Source: Bosea sp. AS-1 (lineage in GTDB: Bacteria; Pseudomonadota; Alphaproteobacteria; Rhizobiales; Beijerinckiaceae). From it: a DNA stretch of 64,000 nt. The notes below the pieces were generated by a model. That model was not told the origin of the DNA, searched no databases, and saw only the letters and a program-made list of their open reading frames with translations. The translations under genes were made by a program, and so were the position numbers. Position 1 is the stretch's first letter; each line of letters begins with the position of its first letter. This document shows, one piece after another, positions 8,515 to 17,967 of this stretch. The stretch lies in the NCBI RefSeq assembly GCF_002220095.1, contig NZ_CP022372.1, positions 3,692,501 to 3,756,500 of the forward strand, written 5' to 3'.

Positions 8515-10181
8515 CCCGGCGACGTGTCCTCCTGATCGGCGGCACGGGCGTCTTCGGCAGCAGGCTCGCGCACCATCTCGCCCGCTTCGACGGGCTCGAT
8601 CTCATCCTCTCCTCGCGCGACGGCGCGAAAGCCAAGGCGCTGGCGCGGACCATTCGCCATGCCAAGGGCACGCAGGTTTCCGGCATCGGCCTCGACCATC
8701 GGCATCATCTGGCGGCCCGACTGGCCGAAATCGCGCCGTGGCTCGTCATCGACGCTTCGGGGCCGTTCCAGGGCGCCGACTACGACGTGCCACGGGGAGC
8801 GCTGGAGGCCGGCGCCCATGTTGTCGACCTCGCAGACGCACGCGACTACATCCTCGGCTACGGCGCAGCGCTCGACGAACTGGCGCGCTCGCGCGGGTTG
8901 GTCGCGCTCGCCGGCGCCAGTTCGACCCCTGCCCTGTCGACCGCGGCAGCCGCAGAGCTGACAAGAGGCTGGCGGCGGACCGACACGATCGACATCGCGA
9001 TCACGCCCGGAGGGCGCAGTGAGGTCGGCGCCGCGGTGATCGCCGCTATCCTGACTTATGCCGGCCGGCCTGTTCCGGTCTGGCGCGAGGGCGAATTGCA
9101 GGAAACGACGGGCTGGCTCGACAGCCGCGTCGTGACGATGCCGCGCCTGCGCCGACAGCGCGTCGCGGCGGTCGAGACCGTCGATGCGCAGGCGCTCGGC
9201 CCGACACTCGGCGTCACATCCCGCGTCGCCTTCCAAGCCGGGCTCGAATCGTGGATCGAGCAGTGGGGGCTGATGGCGCTGGCAAGGTTGCGACAAGCCG
9301 GCCTCGTCGGCTCCCTCGATGGGCTGATCCCGCTCCTCATCCTCGCACGCAAGCTGACACGGATCACGACGTCGGATCGGGGCGGCATGCTGGTTGCGGC
9401 GACGGGCCTCGACGATAGCGGGGAATTGCGGCACGCCCGCTGGTCATTGGTCGCCACGCGCGACGATGGCCCGCAGGTTCCCACACTGGCTGCAGCAGCC
9501 GCCGTGTGCGCCATTCGCGGCGGCTTGCTGGAACCTGGCGCCCGTTCGGCAGGCGGGGCGCTGTCACTGGCGCAGATCGAAGCCGAGATGCAGCCCTATG
9601 CGATCGTGACGAAGATCGAGGCTGAACCGGACGATCACGGGCTCTTCGAGCAGGCGTTGGGCGGGACCGCCTTCGCTGCACTGCCGGAGCCATTGCGAGC
9701 GTTCCATGGCACCGCGGGCTCCCCCGTCTGGCGTGGCAGGGCGCTTGTCGAGAACGGCCGGAATCCGATTGCCTGGCTCATCCGCCGGCTCATCGGCCTG
9801 CCGGAAGCCGGCGAGGACGTGCCCGTGACAGTCAGTGTCGAGCGGGTCGCATCCGAGACCGGCAAGGCCGAAATCTGGATACGAAACTTCGGTGGCTCGC
9901 GCTTCGCTTCGCGCCTGTATCTCGACCGCGAGAACAGGCTGCATGAGCGCTTCGGCCCGGTGAGGTTCCGGCTCGGGCTTGCGGCGCGGGACGGGCAGGT
10001 CCGCCTGCCGGTGGTTGCGGCAAGCGTTCTCGGCCTTCCCCTGCACCGCTTCCTGCTCCCGCGTTCGGAGGCGATCGAAGAGGTCGATGGCGAGGGGCGC
10101 TTCCGCTTCGACGTGAAGCTGACGCTGCCCCTCTTCGGCTTGCTGGTGCGCTATGCGGGCTGGCTGACGCCGAAAGCGTGA
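8511..10181 (+). CDS. NAD(P)-binding saccharopine-dehydrogenase-like protein fused to a C-terminal DUF4166 domain
   Basis: A 556-residue two-part protein. Residues 1-130 form a Rossmann domain starting RRVLLIGGTGVFGSRLAHHLA, of the saccharopine-dehydrogenase NADP-binding type, and the next segment resembles the rest of that family. From about residue 375 the sequence switches to a DUF4166 domain (RNFGGSRFASRLYLDRENRLHE and a closing FRFDVKLTLPLFGLLVRYAGWL). The latter aligns by eye with the stand-alone DUF4166 protein encoded two genes upstream (FEFALDLSHPLFGELL). The start overlaps the DCC stop by four bases. It is convergent with the RND pump operon, with eight bases between stops. Substrate and reaction are unknown. 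Confidence 0.8.
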   Translation: MTRRRVLLIGGTGVFGSRLAHHLARFDGLDLILSSRDGAKAKALARTIRHAKGTQVSGIGLDHRHHLAARLAEIAPWLVIDASGPFQGADYDVPRGALEAGAHVVDLADARDYILGYGAALDELARSRGLVALAGASSTPALSTAAAAELTRGWRRTDTIDIAITPGGRSEVGAAVIAAILTYAGRPVPVWREGELQETTGWLDSRVVTMPRLRRQRVAAVETVDAQALGPTLGVTSRVAFQAGLESWIEQWGLMALARLRQAGLVGSLDGLIPLLILARKLTRITTSDRGGMLVAATGLDDSGELRHARWSLVATRDDGPQVPTLAAAAAVCAIRGGLLEPGARSAGGALSLAQIEAEMQPYAIVTKIEAEPDDHGLFEQALGGTAFAALPEPLRAFHGTAGSPVWRGRALVENGRNPIAWLIRRLIGLPEAGEDVPVTVSVERVASETGKAEIWIRNFGGSRFASRLYLDRENRLHERFGPVRFRLGLAARDGQVRLPVVAASVLGLPLHRFLLPRSEAIEEVDGEGRFRFDVKLTLPLFGLLVRYAGWLTPKA

Positions 10182-10189
10182 ACCGCCCG

Positions 10190-13100
10190 TCACTCCGCCG
10201 GGTGTGGCGTGCCTTCGGGCTTGTGCTTGCCGCTGCGGAACAGGCCACCGAGCCTCACCAGCCCTTCCGAGAGCCTGTCCATGTAGAGGAACAGGACAGG
10301 CGTGATGAACAACGTCAGCACCTGGCTGATCATCAGGCCGCCGACGACGGCGATACCCAGCGGCTGGCGCAGTTCGGCACTGGCTCCGGCGCCGACCGCG
10401 ATCGGCAGCGTGCCCATCAGCGCCGCCAGCGTCGTCATCAGGATCGGCCGGAAGCGCATGACGCAGGCCTTGTGGATGGCCTCCTGCGCCGACATGCCCT
10501 CGCGCCGAAGCACGAGTGCGACGTCGATCATCATGATCGCGTTCTTCTTGACGATGCCGATCAGCATCAGCAGGCCGATGATGGCGATGACCGAGAGATC
10601 GAGGTCGAACAGCCGCAAGGCCCCGAGCGCGCCGATCGCTGCCGAAGGCAGGCCGGTCAGGATGGTCAGCGGGTGGATGAAGCTCTCGTACAGGATGCCG
10701 AGCACGATGTAGATCGTCAGGATCGCGCCTGCGATCAACAGCCCCTGGTTCGCCAGCGAATCCTGGAAGACCTTGGCCGTGCCCGCCAGCGTCGTCGTGA
10801 TCGACTTCGGCAGGTTGATCTGTTCCTTGATCGCCTCGATGCGGTTGACGCTGTCACCAAGCGCGATGCCGGCCGGCAGATTGTAGGAGATCGTCACGGC
10901 CGGGAGCTGGCCAAGCTGGTTGACGGTCAGCTGACCCGCCGTGCGCTCGATCTTGGCGAAGGCGCCGAGCGGCACCAAGGTCCCGAACTTGGTACGGACG
11001 CGGATGGCATTCAGCCGCTCCGGCGTCCACTGGTCATTGGGATTGAACTCGACCACGACCTCGTAGCTGTCGCCTGTGGTGTAGATGGTCGAAACCTGCC
11101 TCACACCGAAGCCGGAATAGAGCGTCGAGCGCAGGATGTCGGAGCCGATACCAAGCTGGTTCGCCTTGTCGCGGTCGACGATGACGGTCGCCTGCAAGGC
11201 GTTGTTCTGCAGATCGGTCGTCACGTCGAGGAAGGTCGAAGGCTCGCGGCTCATCGCATCGGCGAGCCGGACCGCCCAGTCGTTCATCAGCTTCTGGTCG
11301 AGGCCCTGAACGACGAGCTGGTACTGGCTCTTCGAGGAGCGCGCACCGATACGCAGGTTCTGGACCGGCGTCATATAGGTGTTGATGCCTGGCACCTGGG
11401 CGAGGTCGCGCCGAAGCGACGAGAGCACCGCATCGAGCTTCGGTCGCTTGTCCTGCGGCTTCAGCTCGACGAAGAGGCGCCCGGCGTTGAGCGCTCCGGC
11501 GCTGCCGGAGGTCGCGCCGACGCTGGAGGCGACATGCGCGACATAGGGCGAATGCAGGAAGACATCGGCGACCTGCCGCTGCAGCTTCTGCATGGCATCG
11601 AAGGACACGTCCTGGCGGGCCTCGGTCGAGACCTGGAGTTGGCCGATATCCTCCTGCGGGAAGAAGCCCTTGGGCGCCGTCTGCAGCAGCCAGACCGTGC
11701 CGATCATCGTCGCGAAGAAGGCGATCAGCATCAGCGGCTGCCAGCGCAGGCAGAAGGCGAGCCCGCGGTCATAGCCATGCACGATCGCGTCGAAGCCCTT
11801 CTCGAGCCAGCGGCCGAGCGCATTCTCCTGATGGTGCTCGCCATAACCCGAAAGCAGGCGCGAACAGAGCATCGGCGTCAGCGTCAGCGAGACGAAGGCC
11901 GAGGCCAGGATCGAGACCGTCACCACCACCGCGAACTCGTTGAAGATACGGCCGATGACGCCACCCATCAGCAGCACGGGGATGAAGACCGCGACCAGCG
12001 AGAGCGAGATCGAGATGATGGTGAAGCCGATCTCGCCGGCCCCCTTGAGCGCGGCTTCATAGGCGGAAAGCCCGTCCTCCTCCATGTGGCGGACGATGTT
12101 CTCCAGCATCACGATCGCATCGTCGACGACGAGACCGACGGAGAGCGTCAGACCCAGCAGCGAGATGTTGTCGATCGAGAACCCGAACAGATACATCGCC
12201 GCCAGTGTGGCGATGATCGAGATCGGCACCGCGACGGCCGGGATGAAGGTCGCGGCGACGCGGCGCAGGAAGACAAAGATCACCATGACGACCAGCACCA
12301 CGGTGAGAAGCAGCGTGAACTGCACATCGTCCACCGCCTGGCGGATCGAGGTCGAGCGGTCGTTCAGCAGCGAGAGCGAGGCCGCGGCCGGCAACTGCTC
12401 CTCGAAGGAGGGGATCATCGCCTTGACGCGATCGACCACCTCGACGGTGTTGGCGTCGGGCTGGCGCTGCACGGCAAGCACGATCGCCGGAATCCCGTCA
12501 TACTGACTGCGGGTCTGGGTGTTCTCGACCGAATCGATCACCTTGGCGACGTCGCCGAGGCGCACCGGCTTGCCCGAGCGCGTCGTGATGATGACGTTGG
12601 CGAACTGGGTCGCATTGGCGAGCTGGGTATGCGCCTCGATGGTGAGCTGCTGGGCGCTGTTCTGAATGGTGCCGACCGGCGTATTGGCGTTGGTCGCCGT
12701 GATCGCCGCCTGCAACTCGTCGAGGCCGATCCCGCGCGCAGCAAGCGCCGTCGGATCGATCTGGATGCGCACTGCGTATTTCTGGCTGCCGAAGATCAGC
12801 ACCTGCGCCACGCCGTCGACCGTCGAAAGCGCCGGCGAAATCACCTGCTGAGCGAAGGCATCGAGCTGCGAGAGCGGGATCACCTCGCTCTTCAGCGCCA
12901 TCAGGATGATCGGCGCGTCGGCCGGGTTCACCTTCCGGTAGCTCGGCGGCGTCGTCATCTCGATCGGCAACTGCTTCTGCGTGCGGGTGATCGCCGCCTG
13001 AACGTCGGCTGCGGCCGCGTCGATATCGCGGTTCAGCACGAACTGGATCGCGATCGAGGTCGCGCCCTGGGAATTGGTCGTCGAGATCGAATCGATGCCC

Positions 13101-13324
13101 GCGATCGTCGTGAACTGCTTGATCAGCGGGGTGGCGACCGAGGTCGCCATGGTATCGGGCGAGGCGCCGGGAAGCTGGGCAGAGACGTTGACGACCGGGA
13201 ATTCGGCACGTGGTAGCGCCGCCACGGGCAGGAAGCGATAGGCGAACGTCCCGGCCAGCACCAGCGCGACCGACATCAGAATGGTCGCGACCGGGTGCTT
13301 GATGCAGAAGGACGAGACGTTCAC
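10190..13324 (-). CDS. RND-family multidrug efflux permease (HAE1/MdtB-like)
   Basis: A 1044-residue inner-membrane proton/drug antiporter of the resistance-nodulation-division family. It begins with the typical cytoplasmic segment and TM1 (FCIKHPVATILMSVALVLAG), has the proton-relay aspartate pair in TM4 (LVVDDAIV, Asp401-Asp402), and the two large periplasmic loops expected between TM1/TM2 and TM7/TM8. Sequence style is closest to the MdtB/MdtC/MuxB branch. The gene overlaps the upstream membrane-fusion gene by four bases. No outer-membrane factor gene follows, so the pump must use a channel encoded elsewhere. Substrates cannot be inferred. Confidence 0.95.
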   Translation of the reverse strand: MNVSSFCIKHPVATILMSVALVLAGTFAYRFLPVAALPRAEFPVVNVSAQLPGASPDTMATSVATPLIKQFTTIAGIDSISTTNSQGATSIAIQFVLNRDIDAAAADVQAAITRTQKQLPIEMTTPPSYRKVNPADAPIILMALKSEVIPLSQLDAFAQQVISPALSTVDGVAQVLIFGSQKYAVRIQIDPTALAARGIGLDELQAAITATNANTPVGTIQNSAQQLTIEAHTQLANATQFANVIITTRSGKPVRLGDVAKVIDSVENTQTRSQYDGIPAIVLAVQRQPDANTVEVVDRVKAMIPSFEEQLPAAASLSLLNDRSTSIRQAVDDVQFTLLLTVVLVVMVIFVFLRRVAATFIPAVAVPISIIATLAAMYLFGFSIDNISLLGLTLSVGLVVDDAIVMLENIVRHMEEDGLSAYEAALKGAGEIGFTIISISLSLVAVFIPVLLMGGVIGRIFNEFAVVVTVSILASAFVSLTLTPMLCSRLLSGYGEHHQENALGRWLEKGFDAIVHGYDRGLAFCLRWQPLMLIAFFATMIGTVWLLQTAPKGFFPQEDIGQLQVSTEARQDVSFDAMQKLQRQVADVFLHSPYVAHVASSVGATSGSAGALNAGRLFVELKPQDKRPKLDAVLSSLRRDLAQVPGINTYMTPVQNLRIGARSSKSQYQLVVQGLDQKLMNDWAVRLADAMSREPSTFLDVTTDLQNNALQATVIVDRDKANQLGIGSDILRSTLYSGFGVRQVSTIYTTGDSYEVVVEFNPNDQWTPERLNAIRVRTKFGTLVPLGAFAKIERTAGQLTVNQLGQLPAVTISYNLPAGIALGDSVNRIEAIKEQINLPKSITTTLAGTAKVFQDSLANQGLLIAGAILTIYIVLGILYESFIHPLTILTGLPSAAIGALGALRLFDLDLSVIAIIGLLMLIGIVKKNAIMMIDVALVLRREGMSAQEAIHKACVMRFRPILMTTLAALMGTLPIAVGAGASAELRQPLGIAVVGGLMISQVLTLFITPVLFLYMDRLSEGLVRLGGLFRSGKHKPEGTPHPAE

Positions 13325-14508
13325 GAGCGTGCCCCCTCCGCGATCGGCGTGTTCTGCGGCGGCTTCTCGCCACTGGCTTCACGCTCGCGCACCTTCGTAC
13401 CCTGCTTCAGGCGCATCTGGCCGTCGGTCACGACGCGCTCGCCCGGTGCGACGCCTTCGGTCACCGCCGTCTTGCCGCCATCGCTGAGCGCGACCTTGAT
13501 CGGGCGCAGGTCGACGGTCGAATCCGCCTTGGCGACGAAGACATAGGGACCTTGCTGGCCGGTCTGCACCGCGACGGTCGGGATGACCGTGACGCCTCTC
13601 AGCGTGTCGGGGATGAACTCGACATCGACATACTGCCCCGGCCAGAGACGCAGGTCCTCATTGGGGAAGGCAGCCTTGGCCGTGATCGTGCCGGAGGTGA
13701 TGTCGACGTTCGAATCGACGAAGTTCAACGTGCCCTCCGCCGGCCGATCCGGCGACTGAGGGATGCGGGCCCGGACTTCGGCCGGCTTGGCGGCGTGCAG
13801 CGCCGCCTGCAGCGTCGGCAGCTCGCTCTCCGGCATGGCGAAAGTGACGCGCAACGGCTTCATCTGGGTGATCGTCAGAAGGCCCGTGCTGCTGGTGCTG
13901 CTGTTGGCGCTGACGAGATTGCCGGGCGTGACCGTCACTGCGCCGATGCGCCCGTCGATGGGCGCGAGGATCCGGGTATAACTCAGCTTCAGCCTGTCGG
14001 CGTCGAGCGTCGCATGATCGGCCTGGATCGATGCGGCGGAACTCCTCTCGTCGGCCGTCGCCTGGTCCACCTGCTGCTGCGTGCCGGCATTGCGGGCAAA
14101 GAGCTGCTTGTAGCGGTCGAGATCGGCGACGTTGCGCGTATGAGTCGCCTCATCCTTCGCCAGCATCGCCTCGTCCTTGGCGATCTGGGCCTTGATGTCG
14201 CGGTCGTCGAGGGTGAAGAGCGGGTCGCCCTTCTTGACGAACTGGCCGTCACTGACGTGCTGGGCAACGATCTGGCTGTCGATACGCGATTTCACCACCA
14301 CGCTCGCCGGCGTCTCGACGAAGCCGATCGCATGTTTGCGGACCGGGAAATCCGCCTGTTCCGCCGCCGCCGTGACCACCGAGACGGCGCCGGCGCCACG
14401 GCCCGCCCGCGCGCCCTGTGCCGCGCCCTCGCCATGCGAACGCCAATACCAGAGGCCTGCCGCCGCAGCGACGAGCACGACCCCGACAAGAAGTCCTGAA
14501 CGCTTCAT
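13321..14508 (-). CDS. RND efflux membrane-fusion (periplasmic adaptor) protein
   Basis: A 395-residue HlyD/MdtA-type adaptor. It starts with a signal/anchor helix (MKRSGLLVGVVLVAAAAGLWYW), then a biotinyl-lipoyl half motif (IDSQIVAQHVSDGQFVKKGDPLFTLD), an alpha-hairpin with heptad-like leucines, the second lipoyl half (LSYTRILAPIDGRIGAVTVTPGNLV), and beta-barrel and membrane-proximal domains. It links the RND permease to an outer-membrane channel in the periplasm. It overlaps the permease start by four bases and follows the marR-type gene by 15 bases, so the three form one operon. Confidence 0.94.
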   Translation of the reverse strand: MKRSGLLVGVVLVAAAAGLWYWRSHGEGAAQGARAGRGAGAVSVVTAAAEQADFPVRKHAIGFVETPASVVVKSRIDSQIVAQHVSDGQFVKKGDPLFTLDDRDIKAQIAKDEAMLAKDEATHTRNVADLDRYKQLFARNAGTQQQVDQATADERSSAASIQADHATLDADRLKLSYTRILAPIDGRIGAVTVTPGNLVSANSSTSSTGLLTITQMKPLRVTFAMPESELPTLQAALHAAKPAEVRARIPQSPDRPAEGTLNFVDSNVDITSGTITAKAAFPNEDLRLWPGQYVDVEFIPDTLRGVTVIPTVAVQTGQQGPYVFVAKADSTVDLRPIKVALSDGGKTAVTEGVAPGERVVTDGQMRLKQGTKVREREASGEKPPQNTPIAEGARS

Positions 14509-14523
14509 ACTGGCTCCACCCGT

Positions 14524-15003
14524 TCAGGCCATACGATCCGCCGAAACCGGCTGCTGGGTCTTGTCTTCGGCCCGCTGGAACCGAACCCGCTCGCGGATCG
14601 TGCCGAGCGTCTCCAGCGCCGACAGCACCGCCTCGTCCGCGACATCGCCGAGCAGTTCATGGGCAATTGCACCGCGAACATCGTCGAGATCGTCGACCAA
14701 CCGTCGGCCGGCCGGTGTCAGATAGAGGAGGTAGGCGCGCCGATCGGCCGGGTTTTCCCGGCGCTCGATCATGTCCTGGCCTTGCAGGCGGTCGAGCAGG
14801 CGCGCCAGCGAGATCGGCTGCAGATCCATCTGCTCGGCCAACGCGGCCTGGTTCAGCCCTTCCTGACGGCGCAACCGCGCGAGGACGCCCCATTGCGCCC
14901 GCGTCGTTCCGTGCTCGCGCGCACGCTGGTCGACATAGGTTCGCATCAGGCGCGAAGTTTCGACGAGCTGAAACATCAGCTCCCGCCGCAGGGGGCGCTT
15001 CAT
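14524..15003 (-). CDS. MarR-family transcriptional regulator of the RND pump operon
   Basis: A 159-residue MarR protein with the winged-helix core GLNQAALAEQMDLQPISLARLLDRLQGQDMIERRENPADRRAYLLYLTPAGR, including the DRR wing motif. A good ribosome site (GGAGG, eight bases before the ATG) supports the start at 15003. It is the first gene of the operon with the adaptor and permease genes, so it is probably the local repressor, responding to a small aromatic or toxic ligand as MarR proteins commonly do. The short dyad CTTATAGTAAG at 15029-15039 just upstream is a possible binding site. Confidence 0.9.
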   Translation of the reverse strand: MKRPLRRELMFQLVETSRLMRTYVDQRAREHGTTRAQWGVLARLRRQEGLNQAALAEQMDLQPISLARLLDRLQGQDMIERRENPADRRAYLLYLTPAGRRLVDDLDDVRGAIAHELLGDVADEAVLSALETLGTIRERVRFQRAEDKTQQPVSADRMA

Positions 15004-15028
15004 CCACAGACCTCCAATCGTAAGCCTG

Positions 15029-15039
15029 CTTATAGTAAG
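15029..15039. promoter_or_regulatory. Short dyad upstream of the RND/marR operon
   Basis: CTTA-TAG-TAAG is a small inverted repeat 26 bases upstream of the marR-type start codon, where an autoregulatory MarR site would be expected. It is short, so this is a weak call. Confidence 0.25.
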
Positions 15040-15180
15040 TCAGATTGCGGCGGTTTTATAGTGACGCTCTCGCAACTGCGAAAATTTTTCAGCCCGCAGG
15101 GCGTGGCGATCCGGCCATAAACGGCCAAACGAAATAGCGATTTCTCTCAGACACTTATCTTCGAATTCAATCAGATCGAT

Positions 15181-15861
15181 TCAACTCTGCGAACTAACCC
15201 GCGCCTCCTGCTCCATCGTGCTGCCACGCAGGCCACCCGGCACGCACAGCCGCGGGTAGAGCCGTGACATCTCCCGGACCAGGAACTTCATCGGCACATC
15301 GAAGAAGCTGCCATGATCGACGATGTAGCTCATGAAACTACGGCCGTGCTCGTCATAGGGCTGGAGCAGCGCATCGCTTTCTCCGTCGAAGGGCAACACG
15401 GCAACCCCGAGCCGGTCGCAGAGCGTGGCATTGAAGGTCGGCGAGGCCTTCAGCCAGCCGCCACCGAGATAGATCTCGGCATAGCCGTGATAGGCGAAGA
15501 CATCCGTGCCCACCGCTTCCAGCAGACGTGGCGTCGCCAGGTGGTTGCGGACATCGGCCAGGCCGAGCCGAGCCGGGATCCCAACGACCCGGCAGAGCGC
15601 CGCATAAAGGGCCGCCTTGCCGACGCAGTAGCCGATGCCGGCCTCGAGAACGGTGCTGGCGCGATAGGTGCCAGGATCGAGAAAGTCGCGATAGGGATCA
15701 TAGCGGATGCCGTCGCGGACGCGATCGTAGAGGATGCGCGCCTGAACGGCCGGATCCTTGACACCGGCAGTCAGCCCACGCGCCTCGGCAATGACGGCTT
15801 CATGATCGCTGTCGACAAATTCGGCCGGGCTCAGGAAAAGCGTGCGATGGCTGTCCTGCAT
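15181..15861 (-). CDS. Transglutaminase-like domain protein
   Basis: About 226 residues with a transglutaminase-like cysteine-protease fold: AGIGYCVGKAALYAALCRVVGIPARLGLADVRNH contains the likely nucleophile Cys, and VFAYHGYAEIYLGGGWLKASPTFN carries the His and downstream acidic/Asn positions of the triad. Members of this group hydrolyse or transfer amide bonds, often with unknown substrates. I chose ATG 15861, six bases downstream of an AAGGAG ribosome site; an ATG at 15864 is immediately adjacent. It follows an enoyl-CoA hydratase gene by 20 bases on the same strand, so the two may be co-transcribed. Confidence 0.8.
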   Translation of the reverse strand: MQDSHRTLFLSPAEFVDSDHEAVIAEARGLTAGVKDPAVQARILYDRVRDGIRYDPYRDFLDPGTYRASTVLEAGIGYCVGKAALYAALCRVVGIPARLGLADVRNHLATPRLLEAVGTDVFAYHGYAEIYLGGGWLKASPTFNATLCDRLGVAVLPFDGESDALLQPYDEHGRSFMSYIVDHGSFFDVPMKFLVREMSRLYPRLCVPGGLRGSTMEQEARVSSQS

Positions 15862-15881
15862 CATCGTCTCCTTCATCGGGC

Positions 15882-16673
15882 TCAGCGCCCCGCGAACCGG
15901 GCTGGACGCTTCTCCAGGAAGGCGGTCACGCCCTCGCGGAAATCGGCCGTACGGGTCGATTCGGCGAAGGTCTGCTGCTCGGCTTCGAGATGAGCCGCGA
16001 GATCGTGGTCGGCAGCACTCGCCAGGAGCCGGCGGATGCGACCATAGGCCTGTGTCGGCCCTTCGGCGAGACGGCGCGCCAGGGCCAGCGCTTCCTGCTC
16101 GGCCTGCTCGCTTGGAACGACGCGGTTGACCAGGCCGAGCCGCAGCGCTTCGGCCGCATCGAAAGTCTCTCCCAGCAACGCGATCTCCTTTGCCTTGCGC
16201 AAGCCGACGAGGCGCGGCAGGTGGAAGGAGCCGGCCAAGTCGGGCGTGGCGCCGATACGGGCATAGGCCATGGAGAAGCGGGCGTTCTCGGCCGCGATGG
16301 CGAGATCGCAGGCGAGTGCGAGACTGAGGCCGCCACCCGCCACCGCCCCATGCAGGCAAGCGATTGTGGGCTGCGGGAGACTATCGAGTACGCGCAGCGC
16401 CTCGTGCAGCGGGTCCATGATCGCGGCAATTGCCGTGACGATATCGCCGCCGGCGAGGAACTGCGAGACATCGCCACCGGCGCAGAAGCCCTTCCCGGCT
16501 CCCTTGAGCAGTATGGCGCGAACGCCGTCGCGCGCCTCGATCGCCCTGACATGAGCCAGGAACAGCTCGGCCATCGGCGCATCGAGCGCGTTCAGCACGG
16601 TGGGGCGGTTCAACGTCAGCACGGCAACGCCCCCCTCCTGTTCGAACAAGACCGATTCCGCGCGATCCGACAT
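15882..16673 (-). CDS. Enoyl-CoA hydratase/isomerase family protein
   Basis: A 263-residue crotonase-fold protein. The CoA-binding/oxyanion segments are clear: GKGFCAGGDVSQF and LHGAVAGGGLSLALACDLAIAAENARFSMAYARIGATPDLAGSF. A glutamate in the usual first catalytic position is not obvious in the GDVSQF segment, while Asp occurs at ATPDLAGS, so it may be an isomerase-type rather than a classical hydratase; this is uncertain. The ATG at 16673 gives a normal-length N-terminus (MSDRAESVLFEQEGGVAVLTLNRP). It is divergent from the old yellow enzyme gene. Confidence 0.88.
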   Translation of the reverse strand: MSDRAESVLFEQEGGVAVLTLNRPTVLNALDAPMAELFLAHVRAIEARDGVRAILLKGAGKGFCAGGDVSQFLAGGDIVTAIAAIMDPLHEALRVLDSLPQPTIACLHGAVAGGGLSLALACDLAIAAENARFSMAYARIGATPDLAGSFHLPRLVGLRKAKEIALLGETFDAAEALRLGLVNRVVPSEQAEQEALALARRLAEGPTQAYGRIRRLLASAADHDLAAHLEAEQQTFAESTRTADFREGVTAFLEKRPARFAGR

Positions 16674-16846
16674 GAAATGGCTCCGTGACGACGACAATCG
16701 CCAACAGGCTATCACTCCACTGCGCCATGGCGAGGTGCGCGCCTGCGCTGACGGGGCAGCGCATTTGCGTGAACGGCTCTGGCCTGCGGCGCCGCCGCGC
16801 CCCTAGAGTGCGGGCAACTTCATCTCACCCAAGGCTTCCCCTCCTG

Positions 16847-17938
16847 ATGAGTCAGCTTTTCAGCCCCTATCAGCTCGGCAATCTCACGCTTGCCAATCGC
16901 ATCGTGATCGCGCCGATGTGCCAGTATTCAGCCGAAAACGGCAATGCCAGCGACTGGCACACGATCCATCTCGGGCAGCTCGCCCTCTCGGGGGCGGCGT
17001 TGCTCATCATCGAAGCGACGGCCGTCGAGCCGGATGGGCGCATCAGCCCCTTCGATGTCGGCCTGTGGTCGGACGAGAACGAGGCCGCGCTGGCGCGATC
17101 CCTCGAAGCCGCGCGGCGCTGGTCCGACATGCCGATCGGCATCCAGCTCGCCCATGCCGGCCGCAAGGCCTCGGTCGCCCAGCCCTGGAAGGGCGGCGGC
17201 CAACTTGCCCTCAACGAAGGCGGCTGGACGGTGCAGGCCCCCTCCACGATCGGCTTCGAAGCCTATCCGCGGCCGCCGCGTGCGCTGACCCGCGACGACA
17301 TCGCCCGCCTCGTCGAGGCTTTCGCGGCCGCAGCGCGGCGTTCCGTGCGGCTCGGCCTCGCCATGATCGAGCTCCACGGCGCCCATGGCTATCTGATGCA
17401 TCAGTTCCTCTCGCCGCTCTCGAACAAGCGCGAAGACGATTACGGCGGCTCGCTCGAGAACCGGATGCGCTTCCCGCTCGAAGCATTCGACGCCGTCCGC
17501 GCCGTCGTGCCGGCCGGCTATCCGGTCGGCTTCCGCATTTCCGGAACGGACTGGATCGAATGCGGCTGGGACGTCGAGCAGAGCATCGCCTTCACCCGGG
17601 CAGCGCAGGCACGCGGAGCCGACTTCATCCACGTCTCGAGCGGCGGCCTCTCGACCGCGCAGAAGATTCCGCTGGGACCCAGCTATCAGGTGCCGCTTGC
17701 GCGGGCGATCAAACACGCCACGGGCGTCCCCACCATTGCCGTTGGCCTGATCACCGAGCCCGAGCAGGCAGAAGCCATCATCGGTACCGGCGAGGCCGAT
17801 CTCGTCGGATTGGCGCGCGGCATCCTCTATGATCCGCGCTGGCCCTGGCATGCGGCTGCGGCACTCGGCGCCAGCGTCAAGGCGCCAAACCAATATCTGC
17901 GCTCGCAGCCGCGGCAATATTCCAAGCTGTTCGCCTGA
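16847..17938 (+). CDS. NADH:flavin oxidoreductase, old yellow enzyme family (YqjM-like)
   Basis: A 363-residue FMN TIM-barrel ene-reductase. The YqjM-class signature APMCQYSAENG (Cys25, the redox-sensing cysteine of the thermophilic-like subclass) is at the N-terminus. The substrate-binding HGAHGYLMHQFLSPLSNKREDDYGGSLENR segment follows, and phosphate-binding GLITEPEQAE and LARGILYDPRWPWHAA close the barrel. Such enzymes reduce activated C=C bonds with NAD(P)H. I chose ATG 16847 because the upstream in-frame extension from 16685 is unlike the family. The gene lies 30 bases upstream of the M32 carboxypeptidase gene. Confidence 0.92.
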   Translation: MSQLFSPYQLGNLTLANRIVIAPMCQYSAENGNASDWHTIHLGQLALSGAALLIIEATAVEPDGRISPFDVGLWSDENEAALARSLEAARRWSDMPIGIQLAHAGRKASVAQPWKGGGQLALNEGGWTVQAPSTIGFEAYPRPPRALTRDDIARLVEAFAAAARRSVRLGLAMIELHGAHGYLMHQFLSPLSNKREDDYGGSLENRMRFPLEAFDAVRAVVPAGYPVGFRISGTDWIECGWDVEQSIAFTRAAQARGADFIHVSSGGLSTAQKIPLGPSYQVPLARAIKHATGVPTIAVGLITEPEQAEAIIGTGEADLVGLARGILYDPRWPWHAAAALGASVKAPNQYLRSQPRQYSKLFA

Positions 17939-17967
17939 GACTGCCATTCCATCAGCCGGGAATCTCC

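Noticed and set aside
10178..13216. A 1012-codon open frame on the plus strand
   Set aside because: It lies entirely opposite the RND permease gene, has an Asp/Arg/His-rich composition typical of an antisense frame in GC-rich DNA, and shows no family motif. The reverse-strand permease has complete RND signatures.
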